Source: Bactrocera neohumeralis (Eukaryota; Arthropoda; Insecta; Diptera; Tephritidae). Taken from it: a stretch of DNA of 64,000 nucleotides. The stretch lies in NCBI RefSeq assembly GCF_024586455.1, contig NC_065921.1:51296574-51360573 (forward strand). The letters run 5' to 3'. Positions 9,565-20,250 of the stretch are shown here, one piece after another; position 1 is the first letter of the stretch, and every line of letters begins with the position of its first letter. A program made the translations under genes and the position numbers. The notes beneath the pieces were generated by a model that saw only the letters and a program-made list of their open reading frames with translations, was not told the origin of the DNA and did not search any database.

Positions 9565-12500
9565 CTTCTTCTTAATTGGCGTAGACACCGCTTACGCGAT
9601 TATAGCCGAGTTAACAACAGCGCGCCAGTCGTTTCTTCTTTTCGCTACGTGGCGCCAATTGGAGTGGAGGTTTTCCTCTTCCTCTGCTTCCCCCAGCGGG
9701 TACTGCGTCGAATACTTTCAGAGCTGGAGTGTTTTCATCCATCCGGACAACATGACCTAGCCAGCGTAGCCGCTGTCTTTTAATTCGCTGAACTATGTCA
9801 ATGTCGTCATATATCTCGTACAGCTCATCGTTCCATCGGATGCGATATTCGCCGTGGCCAATGCGCAAAGGACCATAAATCTTTCGCAGAATTTTTCTCT
9901 CGAAAACTCGTAACGCCGACTCATCGGTTGCTGTCATCGCCCAAGCCTCTGCACCATATAGCAGGACGGGAATTATGAGCGACTTATAGAGTTTAGCTTT
10001 TGTTCGTCGAGAGAGGACTTTACTTTTCAATTGCCTACTCAGTCCGAAGTAGCACCTGTTGGCAAGAGCAATCCTGCGTTGGATTTCCAGGCTGACATTA
10101 TTAGTGGTGTTAATGCTGGTTCCTAAATAGACGAAATTATCTACAACTTCAAAGTTATGACTGTCAACAGTGACGTGAGTGCCAAGTCGCGAATGCGACG
10201 ACTGTTTGTTTGATGACAGGAGATATTTCGTTTTGCCCTCGTTCACTGCCAGACCCATTTTCTGTGCTTCCCTGTCCAGCCTGGAGAATGCAGAACAAAC
10301 GGCGCGGGTGTTGAGGCCGATGATATCAATATCGTCGGCATACCCCAGCAGCTGTACACTCTTATAGAAGATGGTACCTTCCCTGTTTAGTTCTGCAGCT
10401 CGAACTACTTTCTCCAGGAGCAGGTTGAAGAAGTCGCACGATAGGAAGTCGCCTTGTCTTAAACCTCGTTTGGTATCGAACGGCTCGGAGAGGTCCTTCC
10501 CGATCCTGACGGAGCTTTTGGTGTTACTCAACGTCGGTTTACACAGCCGTATTAGTTTTGCGGGGATACCAAATTCAGACATCGCGGCATAAAGGCAGCT
10601 CCTTTTCGTGCTGTCGAAAGCAGCTTTGAAATCTACGAAGAGGTGGTGTGTGTCGATTCTTCTTTCACGGGTCTTTTCCAAGATTTGGCGCATGGTGAAT
10701 ATCTGGTCGGTTGTTGATTTTCCAGGTCTGAAGCCACACTGATAAGGTCCAATCAGTTTGTTGACGGTGGGCTTTAATCTTTCACACAATACGCTCGATA
10801 GAACCTTATATGCGATGTTGAGGAGGCTAATCCCACGGTAGTTGGCGCAGATTGTGGGGTCTCCTTTTTTATGGATTGGGCATAGCACACTTAAATTCCA
10901 ATCGTTGGGCATGCTCTCGTCCGACCATATTTTACAAAGAAGCTGATGCATGCTCCCTATTAGTTATTCGCCGCCGTGTTTGAATAGCTCGGCCGGTGGT
11001 CCGTCGGCCCCTGCCGCTTTGTTGTTCTTGAGGCGGGCAATTGCTATTCGAACTTCTTCATGGTCGGGTAATGGAACGTCTGCTCCATCGTCATCGATTG
11101 GGGAATCGGGTTCTCCTTCTCCTGGTGTTGTGCGTTCACTGCCATTCAGCAGGCTGGAGAAGTGTTCCCTCCATAATTTAACTATGCTCTGGGCATCAGT
11201 GACTATATCACCTTTGGGGGTTCTACAAGAGTATGCTCCGGTCTTGAAACCTTCTGTAAGCCGCCGCATTTTTTCGCAGAATTTTCGAACATTACCCCTG
11301 TCGGCCAGCTTATCAAGCTCTTCGTACTCACGCATTTCGGCCTCTTTCTTCTTCTGTCTACAAATGCGTCTCGCTTCCTTCTTCAACTCTCGGTATCTAT
11401 CCCATCCCGCACGTATAGTGGTCGATCGTAACGTTGCGAGGTAGGCAGCCTGTTTTCTCTCCGCTGCGACACGGCACTCCTCGTCGTACCAGCTGTTCTT
11501 TTGCACTTTCCGAAAACCAATGGTTTCGGTTGCAGCTGTACGTAAGGAGTTTGAAATGCCGTCTCACAGTTCCCTTATACCGAGTTGTTGAAGAGTGCTC
11601 TCAGAGAGCAGGAGTGCAAGCCGAGTAGAAAATCGTTCGGCTGTCTGTTGTGATTGCAGCTTCTCGACGTCGAACCTTCCTTGTGTTTGTTGGCGTGCGT
11701 TTTTTGCTGCACAGAGGCGAGTGCGAATCATAGCTGCAACAAGATAGTGGTCCGAGTCGATGTTAGGACCTCGGAGCGCACGCACATCTAAAACACTGGA
11801 GACGTGTCTTCCATCTATCACAACATGATCGATCAGGTTGGTAGTTTTTCGATCCGGAGACAGCCAGGTAGCTTGATGAATCTTCTTATGCTGGAATCTA
11901 GTACTACAGATAACCATATTTCGGGCCCCGGCGAAGTCGGTCAGCTTTAACCCATTTGGGGATGTTTCGTCATGGAGGCTGAATGTACCGACCGTAGTGT
12001 CAAAGATACCTTCTTTACCCACCCTGGCGTTAAAGTCGCCAAGCACGATTTTGACATCGTGGCGGGGGCAGCTCTCATAAGTGCGCTCCAAGCACTCATA
12101 AAAGACATCTTTGGTCACATCGTCTTTCTCTTCCGTCGGGGCGTGGGCGCAAATCAGCGATATGTTGAAGAACCTCGCTTTGATGCGGATTGTGGCTAGA
12201 CGTTCATTCACCGCCGTGAATGATAGTACTCGGCGACGGAGTCTCTCTCCCACCACGAATCCAACACCAAACTTGCGCTCCTTTATATGGCCACTGTAGT
12301 AAATGTCACAAGGACCTACTCATCTCTGTCCTTGTCCCGTCCATCGCATTTCTTGGACGGCGGTGATGTCAGCTTTTATTTTTGCGAGGACATCAACCAG
12401 CTGGGCAGCGGCACCTTCCCAATTAAGGGTCCGGACATTCCAGGTGCATGCCCTCAAATCGTAGTCCTTATTCCGTTTGCCATGGTTGTCATCAAAAGGG

Positions 12501-12789
12501 GGGTCTCTCATCCGAGGCTGTTTAAACTTTTTCAATGGTATTGTTTTTTACGTGGCGGGTCTCAAGCCCAGCGCACAACCCTATGTAGGGAATGTTTCGC
12601 CTTCTCACATTAGCTCGCCTTCGAACGAATGTTCTTAGGCTACCCAGAGGATACTTGGTCAAAGACCGGAAGTAGTGAGCTACTTGAGCCATGTGTAAAA
12701 TAAACGTTTCTGGCCACTCCCAAGTGAATGGCGGTCAGAGAACTTTCCTCACTTGCGTGAACTTCTACACATGACTCCATCCTCCCTCC
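9565..12789 (-). mobile_element. RTE-clade LINE, full-length copy B
   Basis: A 3,225-bp minus-strand element bounded by an 11-bp target-site duplication (9,554-9,564 and 12,790-12,800). The 5' end begins GGAGGGAGGATGGAGTCATG, the 3' end is a GAA-repeat tail after GTCTACGCCAATT. It carries an endonuclease plus reverse transcriptase frame and no ORF1. It is the reference for the other copies at 6.8, 13.7, 21.7, 32.4 and 39.7-43.2 kb. It probably inserted next to the BEL/Pao element. Confidence 0.92.
9611..12535 (-). pseudogene. RTE endonuclease/reverse transcriptase, inactivated copy
   Basis: The minus-strand frame starts at the ATG at 12,535 and carries TWNVRTL and QEMRW of the AP endonuclease, GDFNARVG near 12,030, then a reverse transcriptase with KAAFDST, YADDIDIIGL near 10,330 and the RTE-type tail RLRWLGHVVRMDE near 9,760. 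Comparison with the copy at 41.2-42.9 kb shows three single-base nonsense changes: the stop at 12,320 (AGA to TGA), the one at 11,564 (TGG to TGA) and the one at 10,964 (GAA to TAA). A deletion near 9,680 then shifts the C terminus. All domains are present but translation is interrupted. Confidence 0.88.
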
Positions 12790-12800
12790 ATTACTCCATT
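12790..12800. repeat. Target-site duplication of RTE copy B (right)
   Basis: Exact second copy of ATTACTCCATT, directly after the 5' end of the element. Confidence 0.9.
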
Positions 12801-12974
12801 AACTCTAATTAATCGCACTCATTCAGGAATAAGGTTAATGAGGACGAATTTGCCAACTGAGGACATCGAAAAACATATTTTGTACATGTGAAAAATCTCA
12901 AGCATTACTTAAAAAGGGCAGGACCGAAATGGTTCCGTTAACACTTGTTCTGGTGGTAAAGCTCGGAGGAAACA

Positions 12975-13240
12975 CCCTATGATTATGTATGCTGTTTTTA
13001 ACGCTTCACTGTCGTTGGAGGCCTGGCTCGACGGCTATAATTCGCCAAAGTGTAGCGTACTCGATAGTATAAAGGCGCAGCTGAATCCTTTTTCGGGGGC
13101 GAATCTCATCATTTCTGTAGTTTACGATAGAAAGGCCTCCCTCAGCTCGCGCAGCTTGCGGTCGGCGCCGGCGAAGTTGGTTGCGTTGTCGTTTAATACT
13201 TTCTGTTGTATCTCTCGGCGACCAATGAATATTTTAAGGG
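12975..13240 (-). pseudogene. BEL/Pao integrase fragment
   Basis: The minus strand reads DNATNFAGADRKLRELREAF near 13,170, the BEL-type integrase motif around the second catalytic D, followed by MRFAPEKGF and HFGEL near 13,040. Stops interrupt it. The fragment is in the same orientation as the RNase H and protease fragments upstream. Confidence 0.75.
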
Positions 13241-13699
13241 CGAATATAAACTCATTAAGAGATAAGTTCAAAACTAATTTTAAATGTATTACTTTTGAAG
13301 TAAAGCAAACGAAAACTGCTATATAACTTTTTGCGGGTGGCTAATTGTATATTTTTAAAGTGGTATATATTGGACCATAAAAATCTACTGCACACATAAG
13401 AAAAGGTCGTAGAGATCGATGTCTTTCGACTGGCAAATTTTCTATTATTTGGGTTTGCAACTTCGGCTTGCAGTATATACTGTAAGCTTTTCCGGTCATT
13501 TGCGTTCTTATAGAAGTTCAACTAACGTTTTTGCCCCAGCGCACAGTGATCAGTCATGTATGGAATCAGTGGCCAAAAATACTTCCACTGGTTATATAAA
13601 AGTGAAATGAAAACCAAAGCTCAAGTATATATAACGAAAAAAAAAACATAAAAAATAATAAAATATGCACGTATATACGTCAATTCTATTCAAATACGT
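13241..13699. other. Gap inside the BEL relic, no gene seen
   Basis: AT-rich sequence between the integrase fragment and RTE copy C. A minus-strand frame at 13,255-13,521 has no recognisable motif. Confidence 0.5.
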
Positions 13700-15122
13700 C
13701 GTCTATTCAAACACGGCGGCGAAGAACTGATAAGGTGCATGCATCAGCTTCTTTGTAAAATATGGTCGGACGAAAGCATGCCCAACGATTGGAATTTAAG
13801 TGTGCTATGCCCAATCCATAAAAAAGGAGACCCCACAATCTGCGCCAACTACCGTGGGATTAGCCTCCTCAACATCGCATATAAGGTTCTATCGAGCGTA
13901 TTGTGTGAAAGATTAAAGCCCACCGTCAACAAACTGATTGGACCTTATCAGTGTGGCTTCAGACCTGGCAAATCAACAACCGACCAGATATTCACCATGC
14001 GCCAAATCTTGGAAAAGACCCGTGAAAGAAGAATCGACACACACCACCTTTTCGTCGATTTCAAAGCTGCTTTCGACAGCACGAAAGGGCTGCCCCTATG
14101 TCTGCCTGTGTAAGCGGACATTGAGCAACACCAAAAGCTCCGTCAGGATCGGGAAGGACCTCTCCGAGCCGTTCGATACCAAACGAGGTTTCAGACAAGG
14201 CGATTCCCTATCGTGCGACTTTTTCAACCTGCTTTTGGAGAAAATAGTTCGAGCCGCAGAACTAAATAGAGAAGGTACCATCTTCTATAAGAGTGTACAG
14301 CTGTTGGCGTATGCCGATGATATTGATATCATCGGCCTCAACACCCGCGCCGTTAGTTCTGCTTTCTCCAGGCTGGACAAGGAAGCACAGAAAATGGGTC
14401 TGGCAGTGAACGAGGGCAAGACGAAATATCTCCTGTCATCAAACAAACAGTCGTCGCATTCGCGACTTGGCACTCACGTCACTGTTGACAGTCATAACTT
14501 TGAAGTCGTAGATAATTTCGTCTATCTTGGAACCAGCGTAAACACCACCAACAATGTCAGCCTAGAAATCCAACGCAGGATAACTCTTGCCAACAGGTGC
14601 TACTTCGGACTGAGTAGGCAATTGAGAAGAAAAGTCCTCTCTCGACAAACAAAAACCAAACTCTATAAGTCACTCATAATTCCCGTCCTGCTGTATGGTG
14701 CAGAGTCTTGGACGATGTCAACAACGGATGAGTCGACGTTGCGAGTTTTCGAGAGAAAAGTTCTGCGAAAGATTTATGGTCCTTTGCGCGTTAGCCACGG
14801 CGAATACCGCATTCGATGGAACGATGAGCTGTACGAGATATACGACGACATCGACATAGTTCAGCGAATTAAAAGACAGCGGCTACGCTGGCTAGGTCAT
14901 GTTGTCCGGATGGACGAAAACACTCCAGCTCTGAAAATATTCGACGCAGTACCCGCCGGGGGAAGCAGAGGAAGAGGAAGACCTCCACTCCGTTGGAAGG
15001 ACCAAGTGGAGAAGGACCTGGCTTCGCTTGGAATATCCAATTGGCGCCACGTAGCGAGAAGAAGAAACGACTGGCGCGCTGTTGTTAACTCGGCTATAAT
15101 CGAAATTAAGAAGAAGAAGATT
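13700..15122 (+). mobile_element. RTE-clade LINE, 5'-truncated copy C
   Basis: Plus-strand copy that starts within the region linking endonuclease and reverse transcriptase (CTATTCAAACACGGCGGCG) and ends with AATTAAGAAGAAGAAG. It is close in sequence to copies B and D, so it is recent. It lies within the BEL/Pao relic, in the opposite orientation to it. Confidence 0.92.
13739..15122 (+). pseudogene. RTE reverse transcriptase, truncated copy with internal deletion
   Basis: Two frames cover the reverse transcriptase: 13,739-14,113 (MHQLLCKIWSDESMP to FDSTKG) and the continuation in another frame to 15,122. Between them about 38 bases present in copy B (the segment coding AAMSEFGIPAKLIRL) are missing, which shifts the frame. 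The second frame carries YADDIDIIGL near 14,310 and the complete C terminus, with RLRWLGHVVRMDE and the end IEIKKKKI. It gives the best intact C terminus of the family in this window. Confidence 0.88.
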
Positions 15123-15125
15123 TAA

Positions 15126-15530
15126 AATACAAAAATTTGTGAAAAATAACATACAAAAAAATCGCATGCCTCACTCAAAAGGTCACTTATAAAACAATAG
15201 TTTTAAAAAAATAAAACAACATAATAATTATATAAAAACCACTCTCCTATGTAACATATATCTTTCTTCTCAAAATTCATTTCGATTTATGGCGATTAAA
15301 CACGATTTTATATTGCAATTTAATTTTATATAAGTAATTTTTTTACCGTTAGTTTTTATCTCACTTATTTTTTAAGAAATAGCTTTGATACAAACCGTGG
15401 TAAATTTCAAACTTTATTTTTTTTTATTTTTGGCCTATGAAATCGACCAGTGTGCAGCGTTATGTTATAACGAAGTGGGAATTTTTATTTAGTAATAAAA
15501 GGAAATTGCCTTCGTATGGGCGATTTAGTA
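15126..15530. other. AT-rich gap in the BEL relic
   Basis: No supported gene; T-rich and A-rich runs only. By position it should hold the region between RNase H and integrase of the BEL/Pao element, but nothing recognisable remains. Confidence 0.5.
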
Positions 15531-15532
15531 GG

Positions 15533-16050
15533 CTACTCCTTTCTCGGATTAATTTCAACGAAAGCGACATATCCGAGCATGCAAGAAAGGGTTGAGTTTT
15601 TACAAGTTTGCAACTCGTCTGATCCATCGTAATAAATATGTGACCACACGAAGCACCTTTTGAATTTTTCGACCATGCCCATTATTATATCATGTGAAAA
15701 TGTGAAATTTGCAGAAAATGTGAAAACATTTTTGTAAAACGACGTTGCAACCACGAGACACTTGATTGGCAGGATTTTGTTTTGTTTGCGCATGTCGCCA
15801 ATGTGCATTGTAAGTCAATTCTTGGATTTCGGACGCTCTATTCGCAACAAAGCTTTGTAATAAAGATGGATGCGTTTTTACCCAATGCAATACGATTTCA
15901 GAGTCTGTCCAGAATGAAATTTTTTTGAATCGTCGATTCAACATAGGCGATAATCTTGACCATAATTTTGAAAAAGATGCGCCGCCGAGAGCTCGAGACG
16001 GGGAAAAGACTTGGTCTTTAGCGGAACTATTCTAGACTTTGCAGAAAACA
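15533..16050 (-). pseudogene. BEL/Pao RNase H region
   Basis: Near 16,010 the minus strand carries PLKTKSFPRLEL, the block before RNase H in BEL/Pao pol. At 15,690-15,944 a frame reads FWTDSEIVLHWVKTHP, FVANRASEIQEL and KQNPANQVSRGC, characteristic of the family. These would remove RNA from the RNA:DNA hybrid. Frame changes separate the blocks, and the frame at 15,533-15,808 is probably their continuation in another phase. Confidence 0.8.
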
Positions 16051-16539
16051 GACTAGTGGAGTTAATAATCCAAAAGGATCAAAAAGTCGAGCAGAGACAA
16101 TATGTTTTGTTTTGTGACCCACAGATCATTAAAATGGACATCCAAAACAAAATGTAACAAATCCTCTTTCGGCAACCAATGAATGCATTGTGCTTAAGTC
16201 GAATTTTTGTCATTGTAGCTTAATGATTTTCAGTGCAATTACTGTCAAAAATTTAAGACTATTCGAGATCGACTTCGTTAAGGTGAAACCGGCCGAGTTT
16301 AATATTTTAAATACCTCACTTCTTATAAGATGTAGGGTATCAAAACTTTTAGTCTTCAATATAAAAATTATCTTTTAATAACCAATAAACCTTTCGACTT
16401 AGTTGTATTAGCATAATTAAGCATTAGTAAACACCTAGTTGTGAGAAATTCAATCAAGATTTTATTATGTATTGCGCTCATATGATTCACTGTTTTATAA
16501 GTTTTGGATGTTTCAATATTCTTTTTTCCAAGAGCTTAA

Positions 16540-16880
16540 GCCGCCGAACTGTAAGTGACCCGAGTAACTTACGGTCAGCTTTAAATGGCATTCTGACTTG
16601 AAGCCTTCCTGAAGGTAAAACTTATTTGTATCTTCCAGAGCCCACAATTTTTGGACTACTTAATCTATTGACCTTAAGTCTTCTTCAGGACTTAAACTGC
16701 TGACATATTTGCCTGACAAAATCCACCCCAAAAGAGTTTTTTGCAGCGTTGATTGATTAGGACCACTTTTAATTTGGACAATAGCTAACAGATCGAAAAA
16801 GGTTTCTTCACCCATTAACATATCAATCCGACAATTCAATATTGTGCGGAGTTTTCCATTAGCATTAATGCTATGATCTA
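16540..16880 (-). pseudogene. BEL/Pao protease C-terminal part and start of RT region
   Basis: The minus-strand frame includes a ...DMLMG segment and LQKTLLGWILSGK near 16,730, the protease-to-RT linker typical of BEL/Pao, then GRLQVRMPFK and LLEKRILKHP near 16,560. The fragment is cut at 16,883 by the hAT insertion; the matching N-terminal half of the protease lies beyond it at about 20.0 kb. Confidence 0.8.
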
Positions 16881-16883
16881 GAT
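16876..16883. repeat. hAT target-site duplication (left)
   Basis: ATCTAGAT directly before CAGTGGTTCCC; exactly repeated at 19,846-19,853. Confidence 0.95.
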
Positions 16884-17226
16884 CAGTGGTTCCCAAACTT
16901 ATTTTGTCTACCGCCCACTTTGAGAATAAATATTTTTTTAGCGCCCCCATTTTTTCACCTATTTAAAAACCACTATAACTTCAAATTAATTATTGTGACC
17001 TATATATGTATGTATATTAACGGAGAATTCTAAACGAAACTTTACTATAACCAGCAACTTCAAACCTAAGCGCAGTAGGTAACATACAACGGCGCTTAGG
17101 TCTCAAGTTAACTCTTACGGGCTCCACCTGCCAATAAGAATGATTATTGAAACACAACTTTATAGTATTAAAACAGAGAATCTTTTATTAAAAATAAAAC
17201 TAAAATAATCGATCCATATATAAAAA

Positions 17227-18934
17227 CTAATGTGAAGGATGAATCTGATGCTGTTTAATAATTTTGTTAATATCAGGTTCCAATTTACTGAAGAACAGTC
17301 GCAAGTCGCCACGTTCGGTAACAAGCAAACGATTTCTATTTTTAGTAAGCAGTGTTGTCACAGCACTAAATCCACGTTCACACAAATATGACGATGGAAA
17401 TGCTATCAAGAATCGTTGAACGATTGACCACAATCCAGGGTACTTGATTTTTATTTCCTTGTTTGTTGTCAATTCTATAAGTTCTTCTTTCACCTGAGGT
17501 GACATTGCTGTGTTGACATTTGAAAACGGATCCAACACCCAATCTGGTATTTCCAAGTTCAAAATGCCCTGGTATCGTTCGGTGAAGTCAATGTGGAGGT
17601 TTTCCAAATGTTGGGAGTAGGCAAACAATTCGTCATTACTGCATGATACTGATAAATTCGGAAAATTGTGAAACTCACGTCTGCCCAGATTCTTTTTGTG
17701 TAGAAGCAGTTTGGCTGCGAAAGCAGCAACGACGTTTTTTGTTTTAATAAAATTTAGGTTATCGCCTTGCAGTTGGAGATTCATGACGTTGAACAATTTA
17801 TACAGGTCTGTCATGTAAGCTATATCATCCTTTGATGTTATGAGCTTGTCTTGAAATTCTGTATCTTTAGTTTCCAAGAACTCTATAACAGAGTCAAACA
17901 GGTTGTAGAATCGAGTCAGACAATTGCCTCTTGATAGCCAACGAACTTCAGTATGAAACAACAAACGATTGAAATCCTCGTCATTAGTAACACAAAGCTG
18001 ATGAAATAACCTATCATTCAAAGAGCTGTTGCGGATTTTATTGACTGCTTTGCTGACATATTGCAGTGATTGAAATAGTTTTTCACTTAAGTTTCTAGCA
18101 ACTAAATGTTGTCTATGAATAACGCAATGTACACCAAGGACATCTGGAATTTTATTTTTTAAGAACGCTATGAAGCCTTTATGACACACTGTCATAGCCG
18201 AAGCGCCATCCGTAGCAACTGAAATAATATTTTTCAAAGGAATTTCATTCTCATCGCAAAACTTTTCCAATATATTGAATATGGTTTCGCCTTTTGTATC
18301 GGTCACTAAATATCTATCAAATAATAGTTCTTCACATATTTTCTCATCTTTAATAAAACTCACGTAAGACAACAACAATGCTTCATTAGTTGGTAAAGTG
18401 GACTCATCCAGCTGAATTGAAAATTGACTTGACCTCAGGTGATCGTACAATGATTCTTCAATGTTTTCAGCCATTTCATCAATTCGTCTTTGCACAGAAT
18501 TATTACTCAAAGGAATTTTTCGGATAATATCTGCGGCCGGTTTATGAAGCACGGTAGTTATTACTTCATTTATTGCTGGCAATATTAACTCTTCTCCGAT
18601 ATTATGTGGTTTGTCTTTTTGAGCAATTAACAAAGAGATATTGTACGAAGCTCGAAGTCCGTCGTCATTTTGCTTAGCAGCCGCCGAAAATAGTTTTGCT
18701 ACACTTGGCTGAGTATTATGCTTCTTCTCTAGGTCTTGAAAATATGCTACATTCTTGTCTCTCTTATCTGGATGCATTTTATTGAAATGATCTTGCAGTC
18801 TTGAAGGCTTCATTCGAAAATGTTTTTAGACATAGAAGACACAAAGGCGAGGCTGGGTTTGTGGGATTTTCAATGAATCCCGATTTAATGTATTCCGCAC
18901 AGTATTGCCGTCTCTTCTTTTTTACTTCCGACAT
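17227..18934 (-). pseudogene. hAT transposase (ZBED type), one frame shift
   Basis: Start ATG at 18,934 (MSEVKKKRRQYC). A BED-type zinc finger follows, with CLLC near 18,845 and HFNKMH near 18,775. Between the cysteines and histidines the frame changes near 18,805, consistent with a small deletion, and the rest is an uninterrupted 528-codon frame to 17,227. Visible family features are IQLDESTLPT near 18,420 (first catalytic D), VATDGASAM near 18,200 (second D) and CERGFSAVTTLLTKNRNRL near 17,350 (catalytic E and hAT dimerisation region). It most resembles the ZBED5/SCAND3-like hAT group. Length is normal for the group, so only the one shift separates it from a full frame. Confidence 0.88.
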
Positions 18935-19094
18935 GGTTTTGCTTTGAGAAATACGTTTAACTTCGCGAGTAGTGTAAAGGAGGCGTAAGTAATGCTCATC
19001 TATTGCGCCCAAAACCACAAATGAAAATAAAATAAATATTACATTGTTTATATAGGAATGCTTAAGCGCAATTATTATATAGTAGTCCAAAAAT

Positions 19095-19265
19095 ATGAAT
19101 TCTTATTTTTCCTAGAAATACATTGGTAAAAAAAGGATCTTTCTCCTTTTCGTATTATCTTATTTTTCCCAGAAATACATTTGTAAAAAAGGATCTTTAT
19201 CCTTTTTTTATTTTCCCCAGAAATACATTTGTAAGAAAGGATAAAGATCCTTTTTTTATTTTTCA
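19095..19265. repeat. Three-unit tandem repeat inside the hAT element
   Basis: About 60-base units built on CAGAAATACATTTGTAA followed by AAGGATCTTT/ATCCTTTTT; some parts are palindromic (AAGGATAAAGATCCTTT). It lies between the transposase start and the terminus, so it may be part of the 5' UTR. Confidence 0.7.
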
Positions 19266-19845
19266 CATAAAAGATTTAAGGAGTTCAAAAGCTCAAAACG
19301 TGCGTAACATCAGCTACCTACCCGACGTCATTTCGCAAGTGATAAATTATTCAAGAGCTCAAAGCAGTCGCTACATCAGTTCGAACCTACCTACCCTACA
19401 CATTTGCGCAAATGATTATATTATGATAGCAAATGCCCACATACAGATTTGGCAATGGCAAAAGCAATACGTTTGACAGTTAGTATTCTATAAATTCTAT
19501 CCTGTCGAGATGCCCCGTTATGAAACGGAGCGACCGATTGACATGATTTTAATTTTTTCTATATTCAATAAAATAGGACAGATACATATATGAACAACGC
19601 GGAGAGAAATATAGAACCGAGTTTGAGCAATCTTTTAATTCATATTAGTTGATGTTCACAAGTTGTTGTTGAAAGTCGAGAGCTCATGTAGTCGTTGTCT
19701 AAGACGCCTCCTAGCTAAATAAAATTACAAATAACCCCCCAGGCCTCTACAAAACGCCCCCATTTTCTTTCTGGGTCTCTTACCGCCCCCCTTGATACCT
19801 GCAGCGCCCACAAGGGGGCGTTATCGCCCACTTTGGGAAACACTG

Positions 19846-19853
19846 ATCTAGAT
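19846..19853. repeat. hAT target-site duplication (right)
   Basis: Second exact copy of ATCTAGAT. Confidence 0.95.
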
Positions 19854-20110
19854 GATTAGTCGATATACATCATATAATACAGAATTCCGCCGAATATTCG
19901 TAATTATTTCACATTTAAGATTCTCTTTTTGGGCCGAATCCTCAGTTTTTGGCAAAATCCTAGGTCATAAAGTTGACTTGTGATCCTGAGTCCAGTAAGG
20001 CTCTTGCAGGTAGTTTACCCGATCAGGCACACTCGTTTTATGCATTGCATATGTAGTTGTTTTTGGTTACGGATGGGGTTCAGCAGCAAAAGTAACCGGA
20101 TACTGATACA
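19854..20110 (-). pseudogene. BEL/Pao aspartic protease, active-site half
   Basis: The minus strand reads CRALLDSGSQVNFMT with DSG at 19,984-19,992, the retropepsin catalytic triad. Stops follow within 20 codons. It joins, across the hAT insertion, to the protease remnant at 16.66-16.87 kb. Confidence 0.8.
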
Positions 20111-20250
20111 GTAACGTATGGTGAGATCGATATCGATCTGCTCCGCACTTGGAGACTGGATGTGCCTTAGACAAAGTTCATGCATAAGGGCACCGATTTG
20201 ACAAACTCTAATCTCTGTTACATAGAGAGAGATTTAAAAGTGTGGCAGGC

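Larger units (their letters stand above)
16884..19845 (-). mobile_element. hAT DNA transposon, near-complete
   Basis: A 2,962-bp element with termini CAGTGGTTCCCAAAC and CTTTGGGAAACACTG and a perfect 8-bp duplication ATCTAGAT, the hAT hallmark. It encodes a BED-finger transposase on the minus strand. It sits inside the BEL/Pao protease region, so it is younger than that relic. Both subterminal regions contain GC-rich CGCCC/GGGCG motifs that may be transposase-binding repeats. Confidence 0.95.
12960..20250 (-). mobile_element. BEL/Pao LTR retrotransposon relic, with nested insertions
   Basis: Minus-strand fragments occur in the order expected for one BEL/Pao pol gene: aspartic protease with DSGS (about 20,010), its C-terminal part (16,660-16,870), a segment like the start of the reverse transcriptase (16,540-16,620), RNase H (15,690-16,050) and integrase (12,975-13,240). 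A hAT element at 16,884-19,845 splits the protease and an RTE copy at 13.70-15.12 kb lies before the integrase. Most of the reverse transcriptase is missing and many stops are present. LTRs were not identified; 20.7-21.7 kb is a candidate for the 5' side. Confidence 0.8.

Noticed and set aside
10950..11444. 164-codon plus-strand frame
   Set aside because: Antisense of the RTE linker/RT region; the same shadow appears over the other RTE copies at 23.0 and 41.3 kb.
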